Part shown: piece after piece, positions 47,497 to 56,763 of the stretch
How the letters are laid out: each line of letters begins with the position of its first letter
Position numbering within the stretch: position 1 is the stretch's first letter
Source: Actinomycetota bacterium
GTDB lineage: Bacteria > Actinomycetota > Thermoleophilia > Gaiellales > Gaiellaceae
Reading direction: 5' to 3'
DNA length: 64,000 nucleotides
Assembly (NCBI GenBank): GCA_020029595.1
Contig: JAIBJN010000010.1
Coordinates: forward strand, 1 to 64,000
Position numbers and translations under genes: made by a program
Notes under the pieces: generated by a model
The model's database searches: none
What the model saw: only the letters and a program-made list of their open reading frames with translations
What the model was told of the DNA's origin: nothing

Positions 47497-48432
47497 CTAC
47501 AAGGAGGCGATGCGGTCGCAGAGGAGCTCGAGGAAGGCCTCGGCGTCGATGCCCACGCCGACGTCCGCGTTCGGCTCCTCCCCGGTCCGACGCCAGAGGT
47601 CGACGACGGTTCGCCCCCGGCAGAGTCTCGACTCGCAGTCCACGTCCACGTGCCGCGGCAGCGTCTCCACGAGCCCGGGGCGCAGCACGTGCGCGACCGC
47701 GACCGCGTCGTGGATCGGCGCGCCCTCGAAGCCGTACGTCTCCCGGTGGAAGCCGGCGAAGAAGTCGTAGAGCTCCGCGACCAGCCGCCCTGCTCGGCCC
47801 GACGCCCGCAGACGGTCGGCGTGGGCGTCGGTCATGAGCGCCTTGTGCGTGACGTCGAGCCCGATCATCGTCACCGGGAGGCGGCTCCGGAAGACGCGCC
47901 AGGCCGCCTCGGGGTCGGCCCAGATGTTGAACTCCGCCGCCGGGGTCACGTTCCCCTCGGCGATCGAGCCGCCCATGAGGACGATCCGCTCGACCGCGCC
48001 CGCAGCGTCGGGGTGGCGCGCGAGGAGGAGCGCGACGTTCGTGAGCGGCCCGACCGGGACGAGCGTCACGGGGCGGTCGGAGCCGCGGATCGCCTCGGCG
48101 AGGAAGTCCACCGCGTGCTGCTCGACCGCAGCCCCCTGCGGCGGCGGGAGGGAGGAGCCGTCGAGCCCGGACTCCCCATGGACGTAGGCGGCGACGACGA
48201 GCTCCCGCGCGAGCGGTCGATCGGCGCCTGCCGCCACCGGCACGTCCGCCCGGTCGACGAACTCGAGCACGCGGAGCGCGTTCGCCGTCGTCTTCTCGAC
48301 CGTCTGGTTGCCGGCGACCGTCGTGACGCCGAGGAGGTCGAGCTCGGGGCTCGCAAGCGCCAGCAGAAGCGCGATCGCGTCGTCGTGCCCCGGGTCGCAG
48401 TCGAGCAGGATCGGCGTACGAGGGGCGGTCAC
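47497..48432 (-). CDS. inosine/uridine-preferring nucleoside hydrolase
   Basis: ILLDCDPGHDDAIALLLAL, VTTVAGNQTVEKT, VPVGPLTNVALLL, VLMGGSIAEGNVTPAAEFNIWADPEAA. Confidence 0.93.
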   Translation of the reverse strand: MTAPRTPILLDCDPGHDDAIALLLALASPELDLLGVTTVAGNQTVEKTTANALRVLEFVDRADVPVAAGADRPLARELVVAAYVHGESGLDGSSLPPPQGAAVEQHAVDFLAEAIRGSDRPVTLVPVGPLTNVALLLARHPDAAGAVERIVLMGGSIAEGNVTPAAEFNIWADPEAAWRVFRSRLPVTMIGLDVTHKALMTDAHADRLRASGRAGRLVAELYDFFAGFHRETYGFEGAPIHDAVAVAHVLRPGLVETLPRHVDVDCESRLCRGRTVVDLWRRTGEEPNADVGVGIDAEAFLELLCDRIASL

Positions 48433-49313
48433 GCGCGCAGTATCTCGTCCACCTCCGCGGCCGTGGGCAGCGACGGCTGCGCGCCCGGCCGCGAGGCGGC
48501 GATCGCTCCCGACGCGCAGGCGCGGCGAAGGGCCTCGTCCCGATCGCGGCCCTCGAGGAGCGAAACGACGAGGCACGCCGTGAAGGCGTCGCCGGCCGCC
48601 GTGCCGTCCGCGGCCTCGACCCGAGGTGGAGTCGCGCGCGCGACCTCCTCCCCGGCTTCGAGCAAGAGCGCTCCTTCGGCGCCGAGCGTCAGCGCGAACA
48701 ACGTTCCCATCGGGCTCGACCCGAGCGCGTCGAGCTCGAAGGAGTTCGCGACCACGAGGTCGGCCCGCTGGAGGATTGCGCCCGAGAGCTCACGGGCCGG
48801 AGCGGCGTTCAGGCAGAAGAGTCCTTCCGTCTGCGCTGCGGCCGCCTCGATGGCGTCGTCGAGGATCTCGAGCTGACAGATGAGCGCGTCGGCCTCCCCC
48901 ACCTCGATGCGCGTCGAATCGAGCGCGTGATTGGCTCCCGGCACGACGACGATCTGATTCTCTCCCTTGCTGTCGACGAGGATGAGCGCGACGCCGGTGG
49001 CGGTCCTGACGACCTGCGTGCGGGAGAGGTCGACGCCCGCGTCGCGGAGCTCGCGCACGGCGAGTCCTCCGAACTCGTCGTCCCCGACGGCGCCCACGAA
49101 GCGAACCCCTGCCCCCAGCCGGGCCGCCGCCACGGCCTGATTGGCCCCTTTCCCTCCCGGGACGTAGCTGAGCGTGGCGCCGGTGAGACTCTCCCCCGGC
49201 CTGGGCAGCGTCTCGACGTGGGCGACGAGGTCGAGGTTGATCGAGCCGACGACACAAACCCTCGGCCTTCTGCCGAGGGTTTGATCGGTAGGCGTGCCTC
49301 GTCTCGCGGCCAC
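48429..49313 (-). CDS. rbsK: ribokinase
   Basis: VCVVGSINLDLVAHVETLPRPGESLTGA, PGGKGANQAVAAARLG, DGTAAGDAFTACLVVSL; GTG start. Confidence 0.9.
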   Translation of the reverse strand: MAARRGTPTDQTLGRRPRVCVVGSINLDLVAHVETLPRPGESLTGATLSYVPGGKGANQAVAAARLGAGVRFVGAVGDDEFGGLAVRELRDAGVDLSRTQVVRTATGVALILVDSKGENQIVVVPGANHALDSTRIEVGEADALICQLEILDDAIEAAAAQTEGLFCLNAAPARELSGAILQRADLVVANSFELDALGSSPMGTLFALTLGAEGALLLEAGEEVARATPPRVEAADGTAAGDAFTACLVVSLLEGRDRDEALRRACASGAIAASRPGAQPSLPTAAEVDEILRA

Positions 49314-49325
49314 GGCGCCTCGTGT

Positions 49326-49354
49326 CCTAGCGTTTCCCGGAGGGAAACGCTAGG
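49326..49354 (-). terminator. hairpin overlapping stop codon upstream of rbsK
   Basis: CCTAGCGTTTCCcggagGGAAACGCTAGG, 12-bp perfect arms. Confidence 0.5.
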
Positions 49355-49892
49355 CGGCAAGCGCGCGCAGGTCGTCGAGGGCGCCGTCCAGGAGGTTCTC
49401 CCGCAAATCGAAGAGCCCGGCCCAGAGCGACTCCCGGCCGGGCGCCGACTCGAGTCGCGCCGAGTCTGTCAGCCCTTGGAGGGCGCGGACGAGGACGGCC
49501 AGCTCGAGGTAGGCGTGCGCGACGCGGTGCGGCGCGGCGACGACGCCGGCGCGCTTCAGCACGGCGTCCCATTCGACGACCTCCCCCGCTCCCGGCTCGC
49601 CGTACCAGGAGCGGCCCTCCGCTCCCTGCGGCTCGAGCTCGAGGAGGAAGCGGCCCAGCGGCGCCTCGAGGCCGGTGAGCGCCGTCTCGACGCGCTCGGC
49701 CGCCCGGCGGAGGGCCGCCTGGCGGCGCTCGGGCGTACAGGGATCCGGCTCGCCGCGGCCCCACCGCTCGAGGAGCCGGCAGAAAGCGAGCGCCGCCACC
49801 TCGCTCGCCGTGAGCGAGCGGATGAGGCGCGACGCGGTTCGCTCCGACACGCCGTAGGAGCGCATGAGGCCGGGCCAGCCGCTGCCGTTCAT
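49350..49892 (-). CDS. hypothetical protein
   Basis: Long ORF between rbsK and a divergent gene; N-terminus ERTASRLIRSLTASEVAALAF HTH-like. Confidence 0.5.
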   Translation of the reverse strand: MNGSGWPGLMRSYGVSERTASRLIRSLTASEVAALAFCRLLERWGRGEPDPCTPERRQAALRRAAERVETALTGLEAPLGRFLLELEPQGAEGRSWYGEPGAGEVVEWDAVLKRAGVVAAPHRVAHAYLELAVLVRALQGLTDSARLESAPGRESLWAGLFDLRENLLDGALDDLRALAA

Positions 49893-49951
49893 CTCGGTCA
49901 CTTCCCTAACTAGTACACCAAGTCGGACCGAACGCGTACCGTTCCCGGGGG

Positions 49952-51013
49952 ATGGCAACCTACGAGAGCGTTCGCCACCTTCCGCTCGAGATCGAGTCCT
50001 ATCGGCTCGAGGGACTCCAGGCGGAGGCTTCCCCCGAGTTCACACGCGTGACCACGGTGATCCACCTCGAGGGCGGCGGCCATGAGGGCGTCGGCGAGGA
50101 CGTGACGTACTCGAGCGAGGACCAGCTCGCGCTCCAGGCCGAAGGCCCGACGCTCGCGCTCGCGGGGAGCCACACGCTGGAGAGCTTCTCGCAGCTCCTG
50201 GAGCGGCTCGCGCTCTTCCCCTCCGGCCCCGGCATGGCCGCGTTCCTCGACTATCGGCGCTGGGCCTACGAGAGCGCCGCGCTCGACCTGGCGCTCCGGC
50301 AGGCGGGCATCTCGCTGGCCGATGCCGTCGGCCGCGAGCCGGATTCCGTCACCTTCGTCGTGTCGCTCCGCATCGAGAAGCCGCCCGCGCTCGACCCGAT
50401 CCCGCGCCTGCTCGAGCGCTACCCCGCCCTCCGCTTCAAGCTCGACCCGACGGGCGACTGGGACGAGACTCTCGTGGCGGCCCTGGCGGAAACGGGCGCG
50501 GTCGACACCGCGGACCTGAAGGGCGCCTACAAGGGCACGCCCGTCGACCAGCCCGGCGATCCGGAGCTCTACCGCCTGGTCGCAGAAGGCTTTCCGGCGG
50601 CGTGGATCGAGGACCCCGACCTGAACGACCGGACCGACCCGGTCCTCGAGCCCCATCGCGACCGGATCACCTGGGATGCGCCGATCCACTCAGTCGCGGA
50701 CATCGAGAGCCTGCCGTTCGCTCCGCGGACGCTGAACTTCAAGCCGTCGCGCTTCGGGAGCGTGCAGCGGCTCTTCGACGGCTACGACTACTGCGCCGAG
50801 CGCGGGATCACGATCTACGGCGGCGGCCAGTGGGAGCTCGGCCCCGGCCGTGGCCAGATCCAGCACCTCGCCTCGCTCTTCCACCCGTCGACGCCGAACG
50901 ACGTCGCGCCGGCCGCGTTCAACATCCACAGGTCGAACCCGCCCGCCGGACTGCCGACGAGCCCGCTCCCACCCCAGCCGAGCGCGGTCGGCTTCCGCTG
51001 GGGTGAGAGCTAG
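49952..51013 (+). CDS. enolase-superfamily (mandelate racemase/muconate lactonizing-like) protein
   Basis: EGVGEDVTYSSED, YESAALDLALRQAGISLADAVGR, FPAAWIEDPDL, LNFKPSRFGSVQRLFDGYDYCAERGI. Confidence 0.75.
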   Translation: MATYESVRHLPLEIESYRLEGLQAEASPEFTRVTTVIHLEGGGHEGVGEDVTYSSEDQLALQAEGPTLALAGSHTLESFSQLLERLALFPSGPGMAAFLDYRRWAYESAALDLALRQAGISLADAVGREPDSVTFVVSLRIEKPPALDPIPRLLERYPALRFKLDPTGDWDETLVAALAETGAVDTADLKGAYKGTPVDQPGDPELYRLVAEGFPAAWIEDPDLNDRTDPVLEPHRDRITWDAPIHSVADIESLPFAPRTLNFKPSRFGSVQRLFDGYDYCAERGITIYGGGQWELGPGRGQIQHLASLFHPSTPNDVAPAAFNIHRSNPPAGLPTSPLPPQPSAVGFRWGES

Positions 51014-51031
51014 CGCGTCGCTGGAGCTGCG

Positions 51032-51925
51032 TTACCCCTCGCCCTCGGCGTTCTCGTCGCAGAGGAGCTTGATGACGTAGAAGAGGCCGCCCTCGAGCGC
51101 GGCCGTCTCGAGGCGAGCGCCTGCCGCGAGCGCCGACGAAGACGGAGCGCCGTCTTCCGCGCAATCGCAGTCGCTCCACCCGAGCTCCGTCTCGCCGGTG
51201 ACCGTTCCGGTGAGCTCGCCGTCGTCGGTCTGGACGACGAGGACGCCGGTCCCGGCGTCGAAGGAGACGACGACGCCGAACACGTCGTTCTCGTCCTCCT
51301 CGTCGATGCCGTCCTCGTCGTGATCGCCCTCACAGACGTCGTCCGGGCTGTCGTCCTCGTCCTCGTTCTCGAGGCCGTCGCCGTCGGCGTCTTCGTCGCC
51401 GTCCTCCACGCCGTCCTCGTCCGAGTCGGGATCGCCTGGGAGCGTCTCCTGCTCGTTCTCGTCCTCGTTCGCGACGCCGTCGTGGTCGGTGTCGTCGTCG
51501 TTGGCTTGGCAGGGCTCCTTCGGGTCGTCCTCGTCCTCGTTCTTCGTGCCGTCGTGATCCTTGTCTTCGTCGCCGTCCCGCTTGCCGTCGTCGTCGCCGT
51601 CGGGGTCGACCGGGTTGCTGTGGAAGACCAGCACCTCGTCGCCGTCATCGACGCCGTCGCGATCGGTGTCCTCGCGCCACGGGTTGGTGTGGCGCCAGTA
51701 CTCGCGGAGATTGATGAGGCCGTCGCGGTCGGGGTTGCCGCTCGCGTTCGCGTGATACGGGTTCAGGTCATGGGCCCGCTCCCAGGCGTTCGGCATGCCG
51801 TCGCGGTCGGAGTCCCAGGCGGCGGCATGGCCAGAGGGGACCGCGACCGCCAGCGCGCAGAGGAGGCCGGCCGCGAGCGCGACGGCGAGTCGGAGTGGGC
51901 GAGCAAGAGGAAGGGCCGTTGGCAT
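51032..51925 (-). CDS. secreted Asp-rich thrombospondin-type-3/EF-hand-like repeat protein
   Basis: Signal peptide; WDSDRDGMPNAWE, NPDRDGLINLREY, EDTDRDGVDDGDEV, DSDEDGVEDGDEDADGDGLENEDED; C-terminal DUF5666-like beta domain. Confidence 0.85.
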   Translation of the reverse strand: MPTALPLARPLRLAVALAAGLLCALAVAVPSGHAAAWDSDRDGMPNAWERAHDLNPYHANASGNPDRDGLINLREYWRHTNPWREDTDRDGVDDGDEVLVFHSNPVDPDGDDDGKRDGDEDKDHDGTKNEDEDDPKEPCQANDDDTDHDGVANEDENEQETLPGDPDSDEDGVEDGDEDADGDGLENEDEDDSPDDVCEGDHDEDGIDEEDENDVFGVVVSFDAGTGVLVVQTDDGELTGTVTGETELGWSDCDCAEDGAPSSSALAAGARLETAALEGGLFYVIKLLCDENAEGEG

Positions 51926-52075
51926 GGGTTCTCTCCAGGTGTGATGGTGTGAGGCCGCTTGGTGCCTCCTCGAACATCGGCGGCCGCGACTCTGCCTGCG
52001 AGCCCGAACGAGGGAAGAACCCGCAAATCCAGCGAAAATCACTGAAACGGGTGAGAGCGGAGAAGTGGGAGGCCG

Positions 52076-53734
52076 CTAGACCTCGACGACGACCGGGAGG
52101 ATCATCGGCCGGCGGCCGGTGCGCTCCGAGACGAGCCTCCCCACGTTGTCGTGGATGTGCTCCTGGAGCAGCTTCAGCTCAGTCATGTTCTGCGCGAGGC
52201 ACTCCGCGATCGTGCGCTCGGCCTCGAGCCGGGCCTCCTCGAGCAGCGGCTCGGACTCGGCGAAGCCGCGGGAGATGACCTCCGGCGGGGCGATCTCGCG
52301 ACCGTTCTGCGACCCGATCGTGGCGACGACGATGAGCACACCGTCCTCCGAGAGATGGCGCCGGTCGCGGAGGGCCACGTCCTGGACGTCGCCCACGCCG
52401 AGTCCGTCGACAAACGTGCTCCCGACGTCGAGCTGGCCGACCAGCCGGGCGATGCCGCTCCGCAGCTCGACCACGGACCCGTTCTCGGCGAGCACGATGT
52501 GGTCGGCTGGAATGCCCGCGTCGCGTGCGAGGCGGGCCTGGGCCGCGAGCATGCGGAACTCTCCGTGCACCGGCATGACGTTGCGCGGGCGCAGGAGGGC
52601 GAGGATCGTGCGGATCTCCTCTGCGTTCCCGTGCCCCGAGACGTGCACCGGGGCGATCTCCTGGTGGAGCACCTCGGCCCCCGACTTGGCGAGGCGGTTG
52701 ATCGTGTCGTGGACGCGCAGCTCGTTCCCCGGGACGGGCTTCGCGGAGATGATGACCGTGTCGCCCTCCTCGATCGCCACGTGCGGGTGGTCGCGGTACG
52801 CCATGCGCGTCAGCGCAGACATCGGCTCGCCCTGGCTCCCCGTGCACAGGATCATCGTCTCTGCGGGACGCAGCAGGTCGAGCTCGTCCGGCTTGACGAT
52901 GAGCTCGTCGCTCACGTCGAGGTAGCCGAGGTTGCGCGCGATGTTCACGTTCTTGCGCAGCGAGCGGCCGACGAGGCACACCTTTCGCCCGGTCTCGGCC
53001 GCCACGTCGATCGCCTGCTGCACCCGGTGGACATTCGAGGCGAAGGAGGCGATCAGCACCCGCCCGTCCCGCTGTGGGATGAGGTGCCGGAAGACCTCGC
53101 CTACCGTCCGCTCCGACTCCGTCACGCCCGGTCGCTCGGCGTTCGTGGAGTCCCCGAGAAGGAGGTCGACACCACGGTTCCCCAGCTCGGCCAGCTTGCC
53201 GAGGTCGGTGCGGAAGCCGTCGACCGGCGTGTGGTCGATCTTGTAGTCGCCGGTCGCGACGAGCAGACCGCCGGGGGTCTCGAGCGCGACGGCGACGGAG
53301 TCCGGAATCGAGTGCGCCATGCGGATGAACTCCGCACGGTACGGCCCGAGCTCGACCGCTCCCTTCTCCGGGTCGATCTCGACGAGCTCCGCGGCGCGCA
53401 AGAGGCCGTGCTCGTCGAGCTTGGACTTGACGAGGCCGAGCGTGAGGCGCGTCGCCCAGACCTCCGGAATGTCGATCTCCCGCATGAGGTAGGGCAGGCC
53501 GCCGACGTGGTCCTCGTGCCCGTGCGTGAGCAGGACGGCCCGGATCTCGTCTCGCCGCTCGCGGAGGTACTCGTAGTCCGGGAGGACGAGGTCGACGCCG
53601 AGATGCTCGTCGCGCGGGAACGCGAGCCCTGAGTCGATGAGGACGATGCCGTCGTCGCACTCGACGACCATCAGGTTCTTGCCGACCTCGCCGAGGCCGC
53701 CGAGCGGGACGACGCGAGTCGAGCCCGACGCCAC
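52076..53734 (-). CDS. rnj: ribonuclease J
   Basis: RVVPLGGLGEVGKNLMVVE, LTHGHEDHVGGLPYL, GDSTNAERPGVTESER, CTGSQGEPMSALTRMAYRDHPHV, HVSGHGNAEEI. Confidence 0.95.
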   Translation of the reverse strand: MASGSTRVVPLGGLGEVGKNLMVVECDDGIVLIDSGLAFPRDEHLGVDLVLPDYEYLRERRDEIRAVLLTHGHEDHVGGLPYLMREIDIPEVWATRLTLGLVKSKLDEHGLLRAAELVEIDPEKGAVELGPYRAEFIRMAHSIPDSVAVALETPGGLLVATGDYKIDHTPVDGFRTDLGKLAELGNRGVDLLLGDSTNAERPGVTESERTVGEVFRHLIPQRDGRVLIASFASNVHRVQQAIDVAAETGRKVCLVGRSLRKNVNIARNLGYLDVSDELIVKPDELDLLRPAETMILCTGSQGEPMSALTRMAYRDHPHVAIEEGDTVIISAKPVPGNELRVHDTINRLAKSGAEVLHQEIAPVHVSGHGNAEEIRTILALLRPRNVMPVHGEFRMLAAQARLARDAGIPADHIVLAENGSVVELRSGIARLVGQLDVGSTFVDGLGVGDVQDVALRDRRHLSEDGVLIVVATIGSQNGREIAPPEVISRGFAESEPLLEEARLEAERTIAECLAQNMTELKLLQEHIHDNVGRLVSERTGRRPMILPVVVEV

Positions 53735-53899
53735 CTTAGCGCCCCTCCGGGCGATACATGCCGGCTTCTGACCCGCGATCACGCGGCGCCAGAGTCCACC
53801 CTCGCCCTTCCCAAGGCTGCAGGCCTTGGCGGCGGGCGAGTGCGACCTCTGGCTTGGTGCTCGCGACCCAGAAGCGCGACGTCATCACCCGCAGGACCG

Positions 53900-54820
53900 C
53901 TAAACGCGGACGCGCTCGAGGACGCCGGCGCGCTCGAGCGCCTCGCGAATCGCGGAGCGCTCCTCGTCGGTCGCCTCGACCAAGGGAAGCCGCAGGCCGC
54001 CGACGTCGTGGCCGAGCATGGCGAGCGCGGCCTTCACCGGAATCGGGTTGGTCGTCACCGCCAGCGCCTCGATCACGGGTCGCAGCTCCGCGTCGATCGC
54101 CCTCGCTCCCTCGACGTCGCCCTCCTTGAAGAGCGTGACGAGCTCCCGGACGCGAGGCCCGACGATGTGGGTGTAGACGAGGATGCCGCCGACGCCGCCC
54201 AGCTCGAGGAACGGGAGCAGGAGGTCGTCGTTCCCTGCGTAGAGCGCGAGCTCGGTCTCCGCGAGGATGCGGCGAGCCTGCCCGGGATCGGTGGTCGCCT
54301 GCTTGACGGCGGCCACGTTCGGGATCTCGGCCAGCTCGGCGATGGTCTCCGGTCCGAGGTTGACGACCACTCGCTGCGGGATGTTGTAGACGACGATGGG
54401 CCTGTCGGTCGCGTCCGCGATGGCGCGGAAGTGCGCCACGATTCCGCGCGCGGGGGGCTTCGAGTAGTACGGCGTGACGACGAGGAAGGCGTCGACGCCG
54501 AGCTCGTGCGCCTGGCCGGTCAGGTGAACCGAGTGCGCCGTCGAGTAGGTGCCGGTCCCGGCGATGACGGTCGCACGGTCGCCGACGGTCTCCACGGCCG
54601 CGGCGAAGAGTGCGAGCCGCTCGTCGTCCGAGAGGGTGGGCGCCTCGCCCGTCGTCCCTGCGACGACAACTCCGTCGGAGCCCGTCTCGACGAGCTGCGT
54701 GCACATGCGCCCGAAGGCGTCCAGGTCGACGGAGCCGTCCGCGCGGAAGGGTGTGACGACGGCTGTCAGGACCTCGCCGAGCACCGGTCGGATTGTACTC
54801 CGAGTCTCGGATTCGCTCAC
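53900..54820 (-). CDS. dapA: 4-hydroxy-tetrahydrodipicolinate synthase
   Basis: VLTAVVTPFRADGSVDLDAFGRM, VVAGTTGEAPTLSDDE, VVTPYYSKPPARG, VVYNIPQRVVVNL, AAVKQATTDPGQ. Confidence 0.93.
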   Translation of the reverse strand: MSESETRSTIRPVLGEVLTAVVTPFRADGSVDLDAFGRMCTQLVETGSDGVVVAGTTGEAPTLSDDERLALFAAAVETVGDRATVIAGTGTYSTAHSVHLTGQAHELGVDAFLVVTPYYSKPPARGIVAHFRAIADATDRPIVVYNIPQRVVVNLGPETIAELAEIPNVAAVKQATTDPGQARRILAETELALYAGNDDLLLPFLELGGVGGILVYTHIVGPRVRELVTLFKEGDVEGARAIDAELRPVIEALAVTTNPIPVKAALAMLGHDVGGLRLPLVEATDEERSAIREALERAGVLERVRV

Positions 54821-55455
54821 ATGAGGCTCTCGAGGCCGACCGTCAGCCCGGCCGGGAGCGACGGCAGCCGCTCGAGAGCGAGCAGCACGCCCGGGACGAA
54901 CGCCTCGCGCGAGAATGTGTCGTGGCGGATCGTGAGGAGCTGCCCTTCTCCACCGAGGAGAACCTCCTGGTGGGCGACGAGCCCCGGGAGACGGACGCTG
55001 TGGATGGGCACGTTTCCCGGCAGCGCCTGCGCGGTCGCCCTCGCGGTGCCGGAGGGCGCGTCGAGCTTGGCCTCGTGATGGAGCTCGACGATCTCGGCGC
55101 GCGGTAGGTGCCGGGCCGCCTCCGCCGCGAAGCGCATCATGAGGACGGCCCCGAGCGCGAAGTTCGGCGCCACGAAGCACGCAACGCCGCGCTCTCGCGC
55201 AAGCGCGTCGAACGCGGCGAGGTCGGCGGGGCCGAGCCCTGTCGTCCCGGCGACGCACGGCACGCCTGCGCCCAGACACCGCTCGACGTTGCCCCTCACG
55301 GCATCGGGGCGAGTGAAGTCAACAGCCGCGTCGTGTCCGGCCGGATCCCACTCTGCGCCCCGCTCCACCGGGGTGACGTCGTTCCCGGCCTCCAGGAGGC
55401 GTGGGCCGAGAGCCGAGCCGACCTTCCCTCCCGCTCCGAGGAGGAGGATCCTCAC
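54817..55455 (-). CDS. dapB: 4-hydroxy-tetrahydrodipicolinate reductase
   Basis: RILLLGAGGKVGSALGPRL, CVAGTTGLGPADL, APNFALGAVLMMRFA, IVELHHEAKLDAPSGTA. Confidence 0.92.
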   Translation of the reverse strand: MRILLLGAGGKVGSALGPRLLEAGNDVTPVERGAEWDPAGHDAAVDFTRPDAVRGNVERCLGAGVPCVAGTTGLGPADLAAFDALARERGVACFVAPNFALGAVLMMRFAAEAARHLPRAEIVELHHEAKLDAPSGTARATAQALPGNVPIHSVRLPGLVAHQEVLLGGEGQLLTIRHDTFSREAFVPGVLLALERLPSLPAGLTVGLESLM

Positions 55456-56747
55456 GCCGCGGCCCGCTCCACGAGCCCTGGGCACACGGGCTCGACGGCC
55501 TCGAGGAAGCGGTCCTCGCTCGGCCCGATCGCCGCCACGGAGAACGCGTCCGCCGGCAGCAGCACCTCGGCGAGCTTCGCAACAGCGCCCGCGTCCACGG
55601 CCTGGATCTCTGCAAGGATCCGGTCGAGGTCGAGCAGCTCGCTGTCGGTGATCAGCGACTTCCCCAGCCGGCTCATGCGGTTCGAAGTCAGCTCCATGGC
55701 GAGCATGATCCGCCCCTTGAGGTTCTCCTTCGCGCGCGCGAGCTCGTCGGGACGCGGGCCGCGCTCGGCGACGTCCCCGATCTGCTCGGCCACGATGCGT
55801 AGGCACTCGGCGAGGTTCTCCTCGCGCGTGCCGACGTAGACGCCGATCTGGCCCGTGTCCGCGTACTGCGACGAGAAGGTGTACACGGCGTAGGCCAGCC
55901 CCCGCTTCTCCCGGATCTCCTGGAAGAGGCGCGACGAGGCGGAGCCGCCGAGGACGCCGTCGAGGATGGAGGCCGTGAAGCGGCGGCGATCGGAGCGCGC
56001 GATGCCGGGCGCGGCCAGGCAGGCGTGGTACTGCTCCGTGGGCTTCGACTGGAAGACGAGCGAGGGCTTCGGAGGCGCGACGAGCGGGGTGCGGGCGGAG
56101 GGCTTGCGGGCGGGCGGCGCCGGGGCCTTCGCCCGCAGCCGGTCGACGAGACGCACGAGCTGATCGTGGTCGACGCTCCCGGCCGTGGCCACGACGACGT
56201 TGTCGGCCCGGTAGCGACGCCGGTGGAAGGCGCCGAGCGAGCGACGCGAGACCGTGGAGATGACGTCCGCCGAGCCGAGCACTGGCCGCCCGAGCGGATG
56301 GTCGCCGAAGACGGCCTTCGTGACCAGGTCGAAGATGAGCTCCTGCGGCGAGTCTTCGACCATGGCGATCTCCTCGAGCACCACCTCGCGCTCGGCGTCG
56401 AGGTCGGCCAGGGTCGGCGCGAAGACCATGTCGGTCATCACGTCGAGCGCCGTCTCCAGGTGCTCGTCGAGCACGCGGGCGTAGACGAGCGTGTAGTCGC
56501 GAGCGGTCGCGGCGTTCAGCTCTCCGCCGAACGTGTCGAAGATCTCCGCGATTTCGAGCGCCGAGTAGGACACGGTGCCCTTGAAGAGGAGGTGCTCGAG
56601 GAAGTGGCTCACGCCCGCGTGGGCGTCGTCCTCGTCGCGTGAGCCGGCGCCGATCCAGAGGCCGATCGCCACCGAGCGGACGGTCGGAAGCGGCTCCGTG
56701 ACGACGCGCGTCCCCCCGTCGAGCGTGGTCAGCAGGTAGTTCTGCAC
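55452..56747 (-). CDS. M16 family zinc peptidase
   Basis: HAGVSHFLEHLLFKGT (HxxEH), ATARDYTLVYARVLDEHLETALDVM, VVLEEIAMVEDSP. Confidence 0.93.
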   Translation of the reverse strand: MQNYLLTTLDGGTRVVTEPLPTVRSVAIGLWIGAGSRDEDDAHAGVSHFLEHLLFKGTVSYSALEIAEIFDTFGGELNAATARDYTLVYARVLDEHLETALDVMTDMVFAPTLADLDAEREVVLEEIAMVEDSPQELIFDLVTKAVFGDHPLGRPVLGSADVISTVSRRSLGAFHRRRYRADNVVVATAGSVDHDQLVRLVDRLRAKAPAPPARKPSARTPLVAPPKPSLVFQSKPTEQYHACLAAPGIARSDRRRFTASILDGVLGGSASSRLFQEIREKRGLAYAVYTFSSQYADTGQIGVYVGTREENLAECLRIVAEQIGDVAERGPRPDELARAKENLKGRIMLAMELTSNRMSRLGKSLITDSELLDLDRILAEIQAVDAGAVAKLAEVLLPADAFSVAAIGPSEDRFLEAVEPVCPGLVERAAA

Positions 56748-56763
56748 GCTCGCATGGTAGGCG

